A DNA stretch of 64,000 nucleotides, from contig NZ_JAWDXO010000005.1 of NCBI RefSeq assembly GCF_032477075.1, positions 1 to 64,000 on the forward strand, written 5' to 3'. The DNA is from Fusobacterium sp. GTDB lineage: Bacteria > Fusobacteriota > Fusobacteriia > Fusobacteriales > Fusobacteriaceae. How positions within the stretch are numbered: the first letter of the stretch is position 1; each line of letters begins with the position of its first letter. Below are positions 53,077-61,325 of the stretch, piece by piece. A program made the translations under genes and the position numbers. The notes beneath the pieces were generated by a model that ran no database searches, had not been told where the DNA came from, and saw nothing but the letters and a program-made list of their open reading frames with translations.

Positions 53077-54447
53077 TTATTTTCCTACACAGAAATTACT
53101 GAATATATGATCCAGCAGATCTTCACTTGATATCTCTCCAGTAACTTCAGAAAGTGAATCTAAAGCACCTTTGATATCAACTGCCATAAGATCCATGGGA
53201 AGTCCATTCTCTATAGTTTCAAATATATTTTCCACAGACTGTTTCGTTTTTTCAAGAGCAGACTTATGCCTTATATTTGTTATTGTTATCTTTTGAGAAC
53301 TGTCCTCTACATTTTCCTCAATGATATGCTTATATATTTCTTCTTCCATTTCATCTATACCTTGATTCTTTATAGCTGATATCTCCAACCATTTATTTAT
53401 CTTAGTCAAAGGTGAAAGGTCTATATCTTCTCTTATATCTATTTTATTAAGTATTCCTATAACTTTTTCAGCTTTTATAGCCTCATGTATTCTCATGTCT
53501 TCCTCATCTAAAGCTTTTGAACCATCTACTACAAATAATATCAGATCAGCACTTTCAATAAGTTTTTTAGATTTTTCCACTCCAATATTTTCTACAAGGT
53601 CATCTGTTTTTCTTATACCAGCTGTATCCACTAATACAAGGGGAATACCCTTCAAATTTACTACTTCCTCTATTACATCTCTTGTAGTTCCAGCTACATG
53701 AGTTACTATTGCTCTCTCCTCTTTCAATACTGAGTTGAGTATACTTGATTTTCCAACATTAGGTTTCCCAACTATTGCAGTTTTTATACCTTCTTTTATC
53801 ATTTTTCCTTTATCATATGATCTAATAAGAGTGTCTGTAGTATCTATTACCTCTCTTAAGTTATCTACAAGATTCTCAGGAAGAGGATCATCTATCCCTT
53901 CTTCTGGATAATCTAATACCACATTTATGTGAGCAGCTACATCTAATACCAATTTTTTCAGATGTTCTATCTGCTGCTTCAAATCTCCTCTCAATTGTTC
54001 CAATGAGAGAGATACAGATTTCTCTGTTTTTCCATGAATTATATCCATTACTGCTTCTGCCTGTGTAAGGTCTAATCTTCCATTCAAGAAAGCCCTTCTG
54101 GTAAATTCTCCACTTTCTGAAAGTCTTGCTCCATTTTTCAATACTGTTTCCAATACTTTTTCAGTAATAACAAAACCTCCATGGCAATTGATTTCTACCA
54201 TATCCTCTTTTGTATATGTATTTGGAGCTTTCATTATAGAGACTAGAACTTCATCTATTAGATTATCATTATCATATAGATAACCATAGTTTATACTAAA
54301 ATTTTTTAAATCTCCAACCGCTTTCTTCGATTTTGGTTTAAATATTTTTCCAAGTATCTCTAAAGCAAGATTTCCTGAGATTCTTATTATTCCTATACCA
54401 CCTTCACCTCGAGGTGTAGAAATAGCTGCTATTGTATCGAAAAGCAT
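53077..54447 (-). CDS. mnmE: tRNA modification GTPase MnmE
   Basis: A 456-aa GTPase. The tetrahydrofolate-binding N-terminal domain (DTIAAISTPRGEGGIGIIRISG) is followed by a helical domain with an inserted G domain: G1 IVGKPNVGKSSILN, G2/G3 IVTHVAGTTRDVIEE and LVDTAGIRKTDD, G4 LNKID. It ends in the catalytic FSNFCVGK. Partner of MnmG. It follows jag by 9 bases. Confidence 0.97.
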   Translation of the reverse strand: MLFDTIAAISTPRGEGGIGIIRISGNLALEILGKIFKPKSKKAVGDLKNFSINYGYLYDNDNLIDEVLVSIMKAPNTYTKEDMVEINCHGGFVITEKVLETVLKNGARLSESGEFTRRAFLNGRLDLTQAEAVMDIIHGKTEKSVSLSLEQLRGDLKQQIEHLKKLVLDVAAHINVVLDYPEEGIDDPLPENLVDNLREVIDTTDTLIRSYDKGKMIKEGIKTAIVGKPNVGKSSILNSVLKEERAIVTHVAGTTRDVIEEVVNLKGIPLVLVDTAGIRKTDDLVENIGVEKSKKLIESADLILFVVDGSKALDEEDMRIHEAIKAEKVIGILNKIDIREDIDLSPLTKINKWLEISAIKNQGIDEMEEEIYKHIIEENVEDSSQKITITNIRHKSALEKTKQSVENIFETIENGLPMDLMAVDIKGALDSLSEVTGEISSEDLLDHIFSNFCVGK

Positions 54448-54456
54448 GGCTCCTCC

Positions 54457-55224
54457 CTATTTTTTTCTTTTGATAACTATGTATCTTTTAGGGTCTCTAC
54501 CTTCACTAAATGTATCTAATTCTGAATATTTATTTACAACTTCATGTATTACTTTTCTTTCTCTAGGTGGCATAGGATTAAGTCTTACAGCTTTATTAGT
54601 TTTCAATGCTTTTTCAGCCATTTTCTTTCCTAATTCTCTTAAAGTCTGATTTCTTTTTTCTTTAAATCCTTCTACATCCACTTCTATTCTGAATTCTTTT
54701 AACAAAGAATTCAATAAATATTCAAAACTATTTAAAGTCTTTCCTTTTTTTCCTATTATTATCCCATTATCTTCTCCATAGAGATTAACAAGATATGTTC
54801 TGTCATGTACTTTATTTACATCTATCCGAAGATTAAGTCCTATATGTTCTAGAAGTTCCTTAGCTTTAGCTTCTACAAGATCACTTGCGTCAACTGCTTC
54901 ATCCAGTTTTTCCTTTATTATTTCTTTAGATTGTTTTTCTTTTATCTCTGTTTTTTCTCTATGCTCTTTAACTTCTTTCTTCTTATGTTCTTTTACTTCT
55001 GCTTTAACCTCTTTTTTAGGTTCAGTTTTTACAGTTTCTTTTCTTAATTCTTTATCTATTTCTATTTCATAAATACCTTCTCTATTAAATAAACCTAGAA
55101 AAGATAAACTTTTCTGCTTTTCTGTTACTCTTACTACATGCTCTGGTGATGCTTCTAATATTTTTAAAGCTCTAGTTATAGCTTGTTCCTTATTCATGGC
55201 TTTGATTTCTATAACATTACTCAT
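54457..55224 (-). CDS. jag: Jag/KhpB RNA-binding protein
   Basis: A 255-aa protein with a Jag-N domain (NVIEIKAMNKEQAITRALKILEASPEHV), a highly charged Lys/Glu linker (about residues 60-110), a KH domain (INKVHDRTYLVNLYGEDNGIIIGKKGKTLNSFEYLLN) and a C-terminal R3H domain (RTLRELGKKMAEKALKTNKAVRLNPMPPRERKVIHE). In Firmicutes the homologue is a global RNA chaperone influencing cell division. Located after yidC, as usual near oriC. Confidence 0.93.
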   Translation of the reverse strand: MSNVIEIKAMNKEQAITRALKILEASPEHVVRVTEKQKSLSFLGLFNREGIYEIEIDKELRKETVKTEPKKEVKAEVKEHKKKEVKEHREKTEIKEKQSKEIIKEKLDEAVDASDLVEAKAKELLEHIGLNLRIDVNKVHDRTYLVNLYGEDNGIIIGKKGKTLNSFEYLLNSLLKEFRIEVDVEGFKEKRNQTLRELGKKMAEKALKTNKAVRLNPMPPRERKVIHEVVNKYSELDTFSEGRDPKRYIVIKRKK

Positions 55225-55227
55225 AAA

Positions 55228-55845
55228 TTACTCTCCTTTTTTCATGATCAGATACTGCTGAATAACCCCTGCCAAACTTGATGTCAACCAATAAATTTGT
55301 AATCCAGCTGGCATTTTATAAGAGATAAATACCATCATGATTGGGAACATATACATCATATTTTTCATTTGAGGATTATCTGATGACCCCATGACTTTCT
55401 GCTGTACAAATGACACTACCCCATTTAATACTGGAAGAATATAATAAGGATCTGGCTGAACAAGCTGCATCCATAAAAATGTTGAATCTTGAGGTACAAT
55501 TCCTCCTCTTAATACTCCAAAAAGTGCCCATAATATAGGTAATTGAACTAATAGTGGAAGACATCCACCAGCTGGATTAACTTTATGTTTTTGATAAAGT
55601 TCCATTGTTTTCTGGTTAAGCATTTTAGAGTCACCTTTATATTGCTCTTTTATTTTATCTAACTCAGGTTGTAATTTTTTCATACTTTTCATAGACTTAT
55701 CCTGTTTTAAAGTCAATGGAAGAAGTATTATTTTCATTAAAATTGTTACCCCTATGATAGCTAGTCCAAAGTTTCCTGTAAGATTATGCATAAATAACAA
55801 CATAGACTCAATGATCCCTTTTAATAATCCATAAATATAACTCAT
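55228..55845 (-). CDS. yidC: Membrane protein insertase YidC, short form
   Basis: A 205-aa insertase with the five core segments (FGLAIIGVTILMKIILLPLTLKQDKSMKSMKKLQPELDKIKEQYKGD; VNPAGGCLPLLVQLPILWALFGVL; MKNMMYMFPIMMVFISYKMPAGLQIYWLTSSLAGVIQQYLI). The large periplasmic domain of Gram-negative YidC and the lipobox of Firmicute SpoIIIJ are both missing. Start overlaps the stop of yidD (ATGA). Confidence 0.92.
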   Translation of the reverse strand: MSYIYGLLKGIIESMLLFMHNLTGNFGLAIIGVTILMKIILLPLTLKQDKSMKSMKKLQPELDKIKEQYKGDSKMLNQKTMELYQKHKVNPAGGCLPLLVQLPILWALFGVLRGGIVPQDSTFLWMQLVQPDPYYILPVLNGVVSFVQQKVMGSSDNPQMKNMMYMFPIMMVFISYKMPAGLQIYWLTSSLAGVIQQYLIMKKGE

Positions 55846-56081
55846 TTATCCTCCCGAACTTTTTTCTTTTTTTCTGGTACAGGGTCAAATCCTCCTGGAT
55901 TGAATGGATGGCATTTTGCTATCCTTTTTATTCCCAGATATAAACCTTTTGCAATTCCAAATTTTTCAACAGCTTCATATGTATAAGCTGAACAAGTAGG
56001 AATAAACCTACAATTTTTTCCTAAAAATATAGATATATACTTTTGGTAGAATCTTATCATACAAAGTATAATTTTTTTCAT
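55842..56081 (-). CDS. yidD: Membrane protein insertion efficiency factor YidD
   Basis: A 79-aa YidD protein (RFYQKYISIFLGKNCRFIPTCSAYTYEAVEKFGIAKGLYLGIKRIAKCHPFNPGGFDPVP). The three conserved Cys and HPFxxGGxDPV block are present. It stops 2 bases before... its own start follows the rnpA stop by 2 bases, so rnpA-yidD-yidC are translated in sequence. Confidence 0.95.
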   Translation of the reverse strand: MKKIILCMIRFYQKYISIFLGKNCRFIPTCSAYTYEAVEKFGIAKGLYLGIKRIAKCHPFNPGGFDPVPEKKKKVREDK

Positions 56082-56083
56082 AT

Positions 56084-56434
56084 TTAATTTTCCTGACTTT
56101 TAAAAAGTCTGCTGCTCTTGATCACTTTCATCATATCTTTTTCCATATCCTGATACTTGAGAGTTTTTACTTTCTCTCCAGCTGTCCTCTTGGCTACGAA
56201 AATGATATCATATCCGTCCTTGAGCTGATCTTCAAATTTACGATAATACTCCCTAAATAACCTTTTAAGCCTATTCCGACAAACCGCATTCCCAGTTTTT
56301 TTACTTACAACGAAACCACATCTCTTTAAATTTTTTTCATTCTTTTTAAAAAAAATAAGAGAGTAATAACCAAAACTTTTTCTTCCAGAATTGTAGATTA
56401 TTTGAAACTCTCTGTCTTTTTTTAACTTATTCAT
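56084..56434 (-). CDS. rnpA: Ribonuclease P protein component
   Basis: A 116-aa basic protein (LKKDREFQIIYNSGRKSFGYYSLIFFKKN; RCGFVVSKKTGNAVCRNRLKRLFREYYRKFEDQLKDGYDIIFVAKR). The RNR signature NRLKRLFRE is intact. It binds the catalytic RNA and helps to mature tRNA 5' ends. It is 82 bases downstream of rpmH, beyond a terminator hairpin. Confidence 0.95.
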   Translation of the reverse strand: MNKLKKDREFQIIYNSGRKSFGYYSLIFFKKNEKNLKRCGFVVSKKTGNAVCRNRLKRLFREYYRKFEDQLKDGYDIIFVAKRTAGEKVKTLKYQDMEKDMMKVIKSSRLFKSQEN

Positions 56435-56485
56435 AATTATAAAACTCCCAATAATTTTGAATTATTTCCACGATAACTATCTCTT

Positions 56486-56516
56486 GTAAAAACCCGGTGG
56501 TTTAAATCACCGGGTT
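56486..56516 (-). terminator. Hairpin between rpmH and rnpA
   Basis: A GC-rich stem AACCCGGTG/CACCGGGTT directly after the rpmH stop, followed on the minus strand by TTTTTAC. It should terminate part of the transcripts and so set a high rpmH to rnpA ratio. Confidence 0.75.
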
Positions 56517-56651
56517 CTATGCTGATAATACTTGTCTTCCTCTAGCTCTTCTTCTTTTTAAAACTTTTCTTCCATTTTTAGTAGCCATTCTAGCTCTGAA
56601 CCCATGATCTTTCTTTCTTTTAGCTTGATTAGGTTGGAATGTTCTTTTCAT
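56517..56651 (-). CDS. rpmH: Ribosomal protein L34
   Basis: A 44-aa very basic protein starting MKRTFQPNQAKRKKDHGFRARM and ending VLKRRRARGRQVLSA, with an AGGTG ribosome site. This is L34, the standard first leftward gene beside bacterial origins. Confidence 0.97.
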   Translation of the reverse strand: MKRTFQPNQAKRKKDHGFRARMATKNGRKVLKRRRARGRQVLSA

Positions 56652-57485
56652 TTTTTCACCTCCAAAAAAATTCTATATTTCAGATAGTAATTTTAAAGGA
56701 AAATTCTTGTTTTGTCAAGTAATTATTAGAAAATTTAATAAAATTTTAGATAAATTATTAAAAAAATATTTATGTTTTTTATTATTAGTTATATACATAT
56801 ATTCAAAAAGAACTGTTTTTCCTAAGTAATTGATAGTAATTTTTATATTTATTATTTTATAAAAAAATAAAAGAGACCAACCTCAAAAATATATTAGTTG
56901 TTATTTTGTTTTTTGTTTAATGTAATGACTTATATAAAAAATTCATTATCAAAAAACCATTGATATTATTAGGGAAATATTCAAAAAAGAAATGTATTTT
57001 ATTTTTATTGATATACACATTGAATCTCCTAGTAAATTCAATAACTGAAAAAATAAAAAACTTGAGACTACTCAAAAAATATAAGATGGAAAATACTCCC
57101 AAATATTATTACTAATATACACATTAGAAAAACTAATATTTTCAATGAGTTTAAAAAAATATTATTATCCATATACATTATTAATCTTTATTTTATTTAA
57201 ATTTTATGTTAAAATAAAATTCTGTTATTTATTATTGAGTATGTACAGATGATGGAATCCTTGATTTTTAAAGGATTATAAAAAAAATTTAAAAATCTTA
57301 TTATTCAAAGTATATGTTAAAATTCCTTGAAAATTAAGTGATTATCTTTATACAAATTTGATATACTTATGATATAAAAAATATTATTGTGGATATACAT
57401 AAAAAATGTTATATTATTGATTATATACAATTTATTTAGAATGTAACTTATTTATTTATATTGGATTTAGAGAGGAGATTAAACT
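56652..57485. other. Candidate chromosomal replication origin
   Basis: An 834-bp gene-free, very AT-rich stretch between divergently read rpmH and rep. Leftward genes run mostly on the minus strand and rightward genes on the plus strand from here, as expected if forks leave from this point. It holds seven directly repeated 17-bp elements (see the repeat entry) and long A/T-only tracts at 56720-56790 and 57270-57320 that could unwind. No perfect DnaA box TTATCCACA is present; TGTGGATAT at 57388-57396 and ATATACACA at 57011 and 57115 are one base off. Confidence 0.7.
56782..57430 (+). repeat. Iteron-like direct repeats, TTATTnnnnATATACAT
   Basis: Copies, all in the same orientation: 56782-56798 TTATTAGTTATATACAT; 57005-57020 TTATTGATATACACAT (one base short); 57106-57124 TTATTACTAATATACACAT (two longer); 57162-57178 TTATTATCCATATACAT; 57232-57248 TTATTGAGTATGTACAG; 57384-57400 TTATTGTGGATATACAT; 57414-57430 TTATTGATTATATACAA. 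Spacing is irregular (30 to 220 bp). The conserved part is TTATT plus ATATACAT, the middle four bases vary. The last two lie within 100 bp of the rep start and may overlap its promoter. Confidence 0.7.
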
Positions 57486-59276
57486 ATGAAAAAAGATGAC
57501 TCTACAGATAATAATTTTGGAATTTTAGATAGTTTCAAGATCTCACAAAGTGGATCATTAGTGGAAGACATAAGAAATGTTGAAATAAAACTAAATACAG
57601 TCCCTGACATAGAAGTGAGAGAAGTGATTATCAAAGAGACAGGAAACTTTTTAAATCTTAAAGAGAATATTATAAATATTCCTGTAGAGATGATTGTATT
57701 TCCTTTTTTTACTCCACAAAAACAAAATAAAAGAGTAAACTTTCAATATTCTTTTGAAGATTTGGGAGTTACCATGTATTGTACCCTTGTGGCTAAGGAT
57801 AATGCTGATAAGGTTTTTCAACCTTCAACATTTGAAGAAAAAATATATACATATCTTATATCAATGTATGAGATAAAAAAAGAGATAGAAGATTCAGATG
57901 AATATATAGAATTTGAAATTTCAGATTTTATAGTGAGTTTTCTTGGAAATAAAATGAACAGAACTTATTATTCAAAAGTGGAACAAGCTTTAAAGAATCT
58001 AAAAAATACTGAATATCAATTTATAGTTTCCAATCATACAAAGCTTGGGAAATATAAATTTGAAGATGAAGAATTCAAATTGTTAACTTATCAAAAACTT
58101 AAAAGAGGAAAAAAAATATATTATAGAGTTACTTTAAATAAAAATATCAGGCAGAAGATAAAAGATAAAAGATATATAAAATATAATTCTAAATCCCTTT
58201 TGGAGATATTGACAAAAGATCCTATTGCTGGAAGAATATATAAATACATAAGTAAAATAAGATATGAAAGTATGGATGGAAGAATAAATCTTAGAACTCT
58301 TGCAGCAATAATACCCCTGAAAACAGAGCAGATTACAGAGAGAGTAAACAAGAATGGAGAAATAAAACAGTATATATTATGTAGAGTTAAACAAGTATTA
58401 AAAAGAATAGAAAAAGCTTTTGATGTACTTGTAGAAATGGGATATATTATTAAATATAATTCAGATTATGTAAAAGAAGAGGACAACTATTATATCAATT
58501 ATATCTTTAATAAAGAAAAAGATGGAGAGTGTCATGTATCTTCATTCCTTGAGAATAAAATAGGCAGAGATATGGGAAGAAAAAGGCCAGCAGCTGTTGC
58601 AGCCAAAAATAATCTGGAGATAGAAGACGCTGAAGTAGTAGAATATAATTCAGGAGAAAAAATATCTAAACCTGAAATTAAACATAAAGAGCCAGCTGTG
58701 GAATTTCCAAAAGGAATAATGGAAAAAGTACAGAAAGCTAAAAGAAATATTTTTGTACAGAGGGCCTGGGATAGAAGAACTGACAATAAAATAAAGAAAA
58801 TATATAGAGAAGAGGGAGAAACAACAGCAAAAGAAGTACTTTCTATTTTATATAAAAATCTTAATGGAAATATAAAGACAACCCTTGTACAATATATCAA
58901 TGGCATACTTAAAAATATATCTACTGATGAAAGCAGCAGTAACAAACAAAATCTTACTCTTTTCAATAATATAGTAAAAGAAAAAGGATTAAAAAGTAAA
59001 AAGAAAATTAATCAAGCCAGAAGAAGTGTCAAAAAACCTGTTATAAGCAGTATAAAAGATATAATAACTGATACTGATATTCCTAAAGATTTAATGGCAG
59101 AATATAATAATTATGATGAATTTGAAAAATTAAAAATAGAAGAAAAAGCATTAAAAATATGTTCACAGGAAGAGGGAATAGATGTTAATTTTCTTCTTAC
59201 TATGAAATCAAAATCTAAGAATATATACCTAAATACTATAAAAAGATATATTGAAAGAGTTATAAAAGATGAATAA
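57486..59276 (+). CDS. RepA-like replication initiator protein
   Basis: A 596-aa basic protein. Residues 115-320 resemble the winged-helix core of plasmid initiators (RPA/RepA type): FEEKIYTYLISMYEIKKEIEDSDEYIEFEISDFIVSFLGNKMNRTYYSKVEQALKNL, then KYNSKSLLEILTKDPIAGRIYKYISKIRY and RVKQVLKRIEKAFDVLVEMGYII. The remainder is helical, Lys-rich and not recognisable. No AAA+ domain or DnaA signature is present. GAGAGGAG precedes ATG. It occupies the dnaA-dnaN position beside yaaA-recF-gyrB and next to iteron-like repeats. A dnaA gene may exist elsewhere in the genome. Confidence 0.65.
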   Translation: MKKDDSTDNNFGILDSFKISQSGSLVEDIRNVEIKLNTVPDIEVREVIIKETGNFLNLKENIINIPVEMIVFPFFTPQKQNKRVNFQYSFEDLGVTMYCTLVAKDNADKVFQPSTFEEKIYTYLISMYEIKKEIEDSDEYIEFEISDFIVSFLGNKMNRTYYSKVEQALKNLKNTEYQFIVSNHTKLGKYKFEDEEFKLLTYQKLKRGKKIYYRVTLNKNIRQKIKDKRYIKYNSKSLLEILTKDPIAGRIYKYISKIRYESMDGRINLRTLAAIIPLKTEQITERVNKNGEIKQYILCRVKQVLKRIEKAFDVLVEMGYIIKYNSDYVKEEDNYYINYIFNKEKDGECHVSSFLENKIGRDMGRKRPAAVAAKNNLEIEDAEVVEYNSGEKISKPEIKHKEPAVEFPKGIMEKVQKAKRNIFVQRAWDRRTDNKIKKIYREEGETTAKEVLSILYKNLNGNIKTTLVQYINGILKNISTDESSSNKQNLTLFNNIVKEKGLKSKKKINQARRSVKKPVISSIKDIITDTDIPKDLMAEYNNYDEFEKLKIEEKALKICSQEEGIDVNFLLTMKSKSKNIYLNTIKRYIERVIKDE

Positions 59277-59283
59277 ACAAATT

Positions 59284-59329
59284 AGCTGATCATAAGGTTT
59301 TAAAGACAGATTATTGATCAGCTTTTTTA
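59284..59329 (+). terminator. Terminator of rep
   Basis: Perfect 9-bp stem AGCTGATCA/TGATCAGCT followed by TTTTTTATT. It separates rep from the yaaA-recF-gyrB unit. Confidence 0.8.
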
Positions 59330-59347
59330 TTAAAAATGATATTTTTA

Positions 59348-59364
59348 TTATTGTGTATATACAT
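59348..59364 (+). repeat. Iteron-like repeat downstream of rep
   Basis: TTATTGTGTATATACAT, full match in the same orientation as those of the origin gap; in the intergenic space between the rep terminator and yaaA. Confidence 0.65.
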
Positions 59365-59461
59365 ATTTTTGAAATATTAAATCTATCAAAATATTAAAAA
59401 TTATGGTATTATATATAGTGGCATCTTGTTGCTTAAGTATGAATTTTTTAAGGGGGAGAAA

Positions 59462-59668
59462 ATGGAAGAGGTAAAAATATCTACTGAATTTATTAAACTT
59501 GACCAATTTTTAAAATGGACTGGGATATGTGATACTGGAGTAGATGCTAAATTTTATATAAATGAAGGAAATGTAAAAGTTAATGGAGAATTAGAGATAA
59601 GAAGAGGAAAAAAACTTTACCCTGGAGATAAAGTTGAGGCTGAGGGAAAAGTTTTCATAGTTAAATAG
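59462..59668 (+). CDS. yaaA: S4-domain protein YaaA
   Basis: A 68-aa S4-like RNA-binding protein (EEVKISTEFIKLDQFLKWTGICDTGVDAKFYINEGNVKVNGELEIRRGKKLYPGDKVE). The gene lies just before recF, as in Firmicutes. I start it at 59462, 3 bases after AGGGGGAGA; an upstream ATG has no ribosome site. Confidence 0.9.
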   Translation: MEEVKISTEFIKLDQFLKWTGICDTGVDAKFYINEGNVKVNGELEIRRGKKLYPGDKVEAEGKVFIVK

Positions 59669-59698
59669 TAAGATATTGATTGGCCTGAGGTGAAAGGG

Positions 59699-60826
59699 TT
59701 GGAAATACTAGAGATAAATTATGTAAATTTTAGAAATCTTCAAGATGGAAATGTAAAATTTTTTCCAAAAATTAATCTTTTTTATGGAAAAAATGGTCAG
59801 GGAAAAACAAGTCTATTGGAAGCTTTGTATTTTAACTCTACAGGCAAAAGTTTCAGAACTACTAAAAGCAGTGAAATGATGAAATATGGGCATAAACGAA
59901 CAGGAGTTTATATAGTTTACAAAGATAATATAGGAGAAAAAACCCTTACTGTAAAGTTCAATAATGAAGATAAAAAAGAATACAGCTACAATGGGAAGAG
60001 AGTACAGTATGATGAATTTTATGGAAAACTCAATGTAGTGACATATATTCCTGAAGACATAGTACTGATAACAGGTTCTCCTTCTGTCAGAAGGAATTTT
60101 TTTGATGGTGAAATAGCCCAGACTAGCAGTGAATATTTTCAAGAATTGAAAAATTTTAATAAGATCTTGAAAATAAGAAATAAATATCTTAAAGAAAAAA
60201 AACATAAAGAACCTGAATTTGCCATATATCAGGATGAGTTTATAAAATATGGAGCTAGAGTAATAGAAAAAAGAATGGAATATGTAAAAAAAATATCCAT
60301 TATACTTAATCTTAATTATAGAAAACTTTTTGATGACAAAAAAGAATTGAGTATTCAATACCAGTGTCATCTTGGGAATACTAAAAAGATGAATCTGAAA
60401 GAAATAGAAGATACTCTCAGAAAAAGAACAGAGGAAAGATTAGCACAAGAATTAAGATATGGATTTTCGCTTTCAGGGCCACAAAAAGATGATTTTTTAT
60501 TTTTTCTAAATTCTTATGAAGCTAAGTCAACAGCTTCACAGGGAGAGAAAAAATCAATTATTTTTTCTCTAAAACTTTCAGAGATAGATATGGTACTGAG
60601 AGAGAAAAAAGAGAGTCCAATACTTATAATTGATGATATATCTTCATATTTTGATTCTAATAGAAAAGATAGTATATTAAATTATCTGGAAAAGAGAAAT
60701 ATACAGGTATTTATAAGTTCTACAGGTGGACTTGGAATAAATACAGAAGATTTCTATGTAGAAAAAGGTGAGATCAGCTATGATAGAGATAGAAAACATA
60801 GGGAGAATGATAGAAAGGACAATTGA
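59699..60826 (+). CDS. recF: DNA replication and repair protein RecF
   Basis: A 375-aa SMC-like ATPase that helps to load RecA at gaps. Walker A is NLFYGKNGQGKTSLLEALY near residue 30, the signature is LSGPQKDDFLFF with TASQGEKKSIIFSLKLSE, and Walker B is PILIIDDISSYFD. I choose TTG 59699: GAGGTGA lies 5 bases before it and the product then begins MEILEINYVNFRNL as in other RecFs; the GTG at 59690 is part of that ribosome site. Its end overlaps the DUF721 gene by 47 bases. Confidence 0.93.
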   Translation: MEILEINYVNFRNLQDGNVKFFPKINLFYGKNGQGKTSLLEALYFNSTGKSFRTTKSSEMMKYGHKRTGVYIVYKDNIGEKTLTVKFNNEDKKEYSYNGKRVQYDEFYGKLNVVTYIPEDIVLITGSPSVRRNFFDGEIAQTSSEYFQELKNFNKILKIRNKYLKEKKHKEPEFAIYQDEFIKYGARVIEKRMEYVKKISIILNLNYRKLFDDKKELSIQYQCHLGNTKKMNLKEIEDTLRKRTEERLAQELRYGFSLSGPQKDDFLFFLNSYEAKSTASQGEKKSIIFSLKLSEIDMVLREKKESPILIIDDISSYFDSNRKDSILNYLEKRNIQVFISSTGGLGINTEDFYVEKGEISYDRDRKHRENDRKDN

Positions 60827-61322
60827 AAAGAGCAGAAGATTAAAAGAAGGAATTCTCAAAGCTCAATGGAAAAAGATAGCAGGAAAACTTTCTGAAAAAA
60901 GTCAGGTCCTTTATATAAGAGAGGATATACTTTATGTTGTTGTAGAAAATTCATCAGTACTTCATTTTATGGAGCTGAATAAAAAAAAATATATAAATAA
61001 AGTTAATGAAATATTAAATGGAAATATAATAAATAATATATTGTTTCGTATCTCTAAAATAAATGAAAATGAGATATATGATGATATGTATATAGATAAT
61101 AATAATTTATCTGAAGAGGAAATTTTAGAGGATAGATGTTCAAATATAGATTTTAATGAAATGGACATATTTCAAAAAATAGAACATTTAAAGAAATCTG
61201 CTGAGAAAAAAGAACAAAGATTGATAAATGTGGGATATAGAAAGTGTCCAAAGTGTGGAACATATTTTAAAGGGAACGAAGATATGTGTAAAATATGTCG
61301 AGATAAAAAAAATAGAGGTTGA
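60780..61322 (+). CDS. DUF721 (DciA-like) protein with zinc ribbon
   Basis: A 180-aa protein. The N-terminal 90 residues are a DUF721 domain (IGRMIERTIEKSRRLKEGILKAQWKKIAGKLSEKSQVLYIREDILYVVVENSSVLHFMELNKKKYINKVNEIL), the domain of DciA, which loads the replicative helicase in many bacteria. The C-terminal CPKCGTYFKGNEDMCKIC is a zinc ribbon. I start at ATG 60780, behind GGTGAG, overlapping recF. Acting with the RepA-like initiator is an inference from proximity. Confidence 0.85.
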   Translation: MIEIENIGRMIERTIEKSRRLKEGILKAQWKKIAGKLSEKSQVLYIREDILYVVVENSSVLHFMELNKKKYINKVNEILNGNIINNILFRISKINENEIYDDMYIDNNNLSEEEILEDRCSNIDFNEMDIFQKIEHLKKSAEKKEQRLINVGYRKCPKCGTYFKGNEDMCKICRDKKNRG

Positions 61323-61325
61323 AAT

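Noticed and set aside
57388..57396. DnaA-box-like TGTGGATAT and ATATACACA in the origin gap
   Set aside because: Each is one base off the consensus and lies within the TTATTnnnnATATACAT family, whose other members do not fit a DnaA box, so the longer repeat explains them better.
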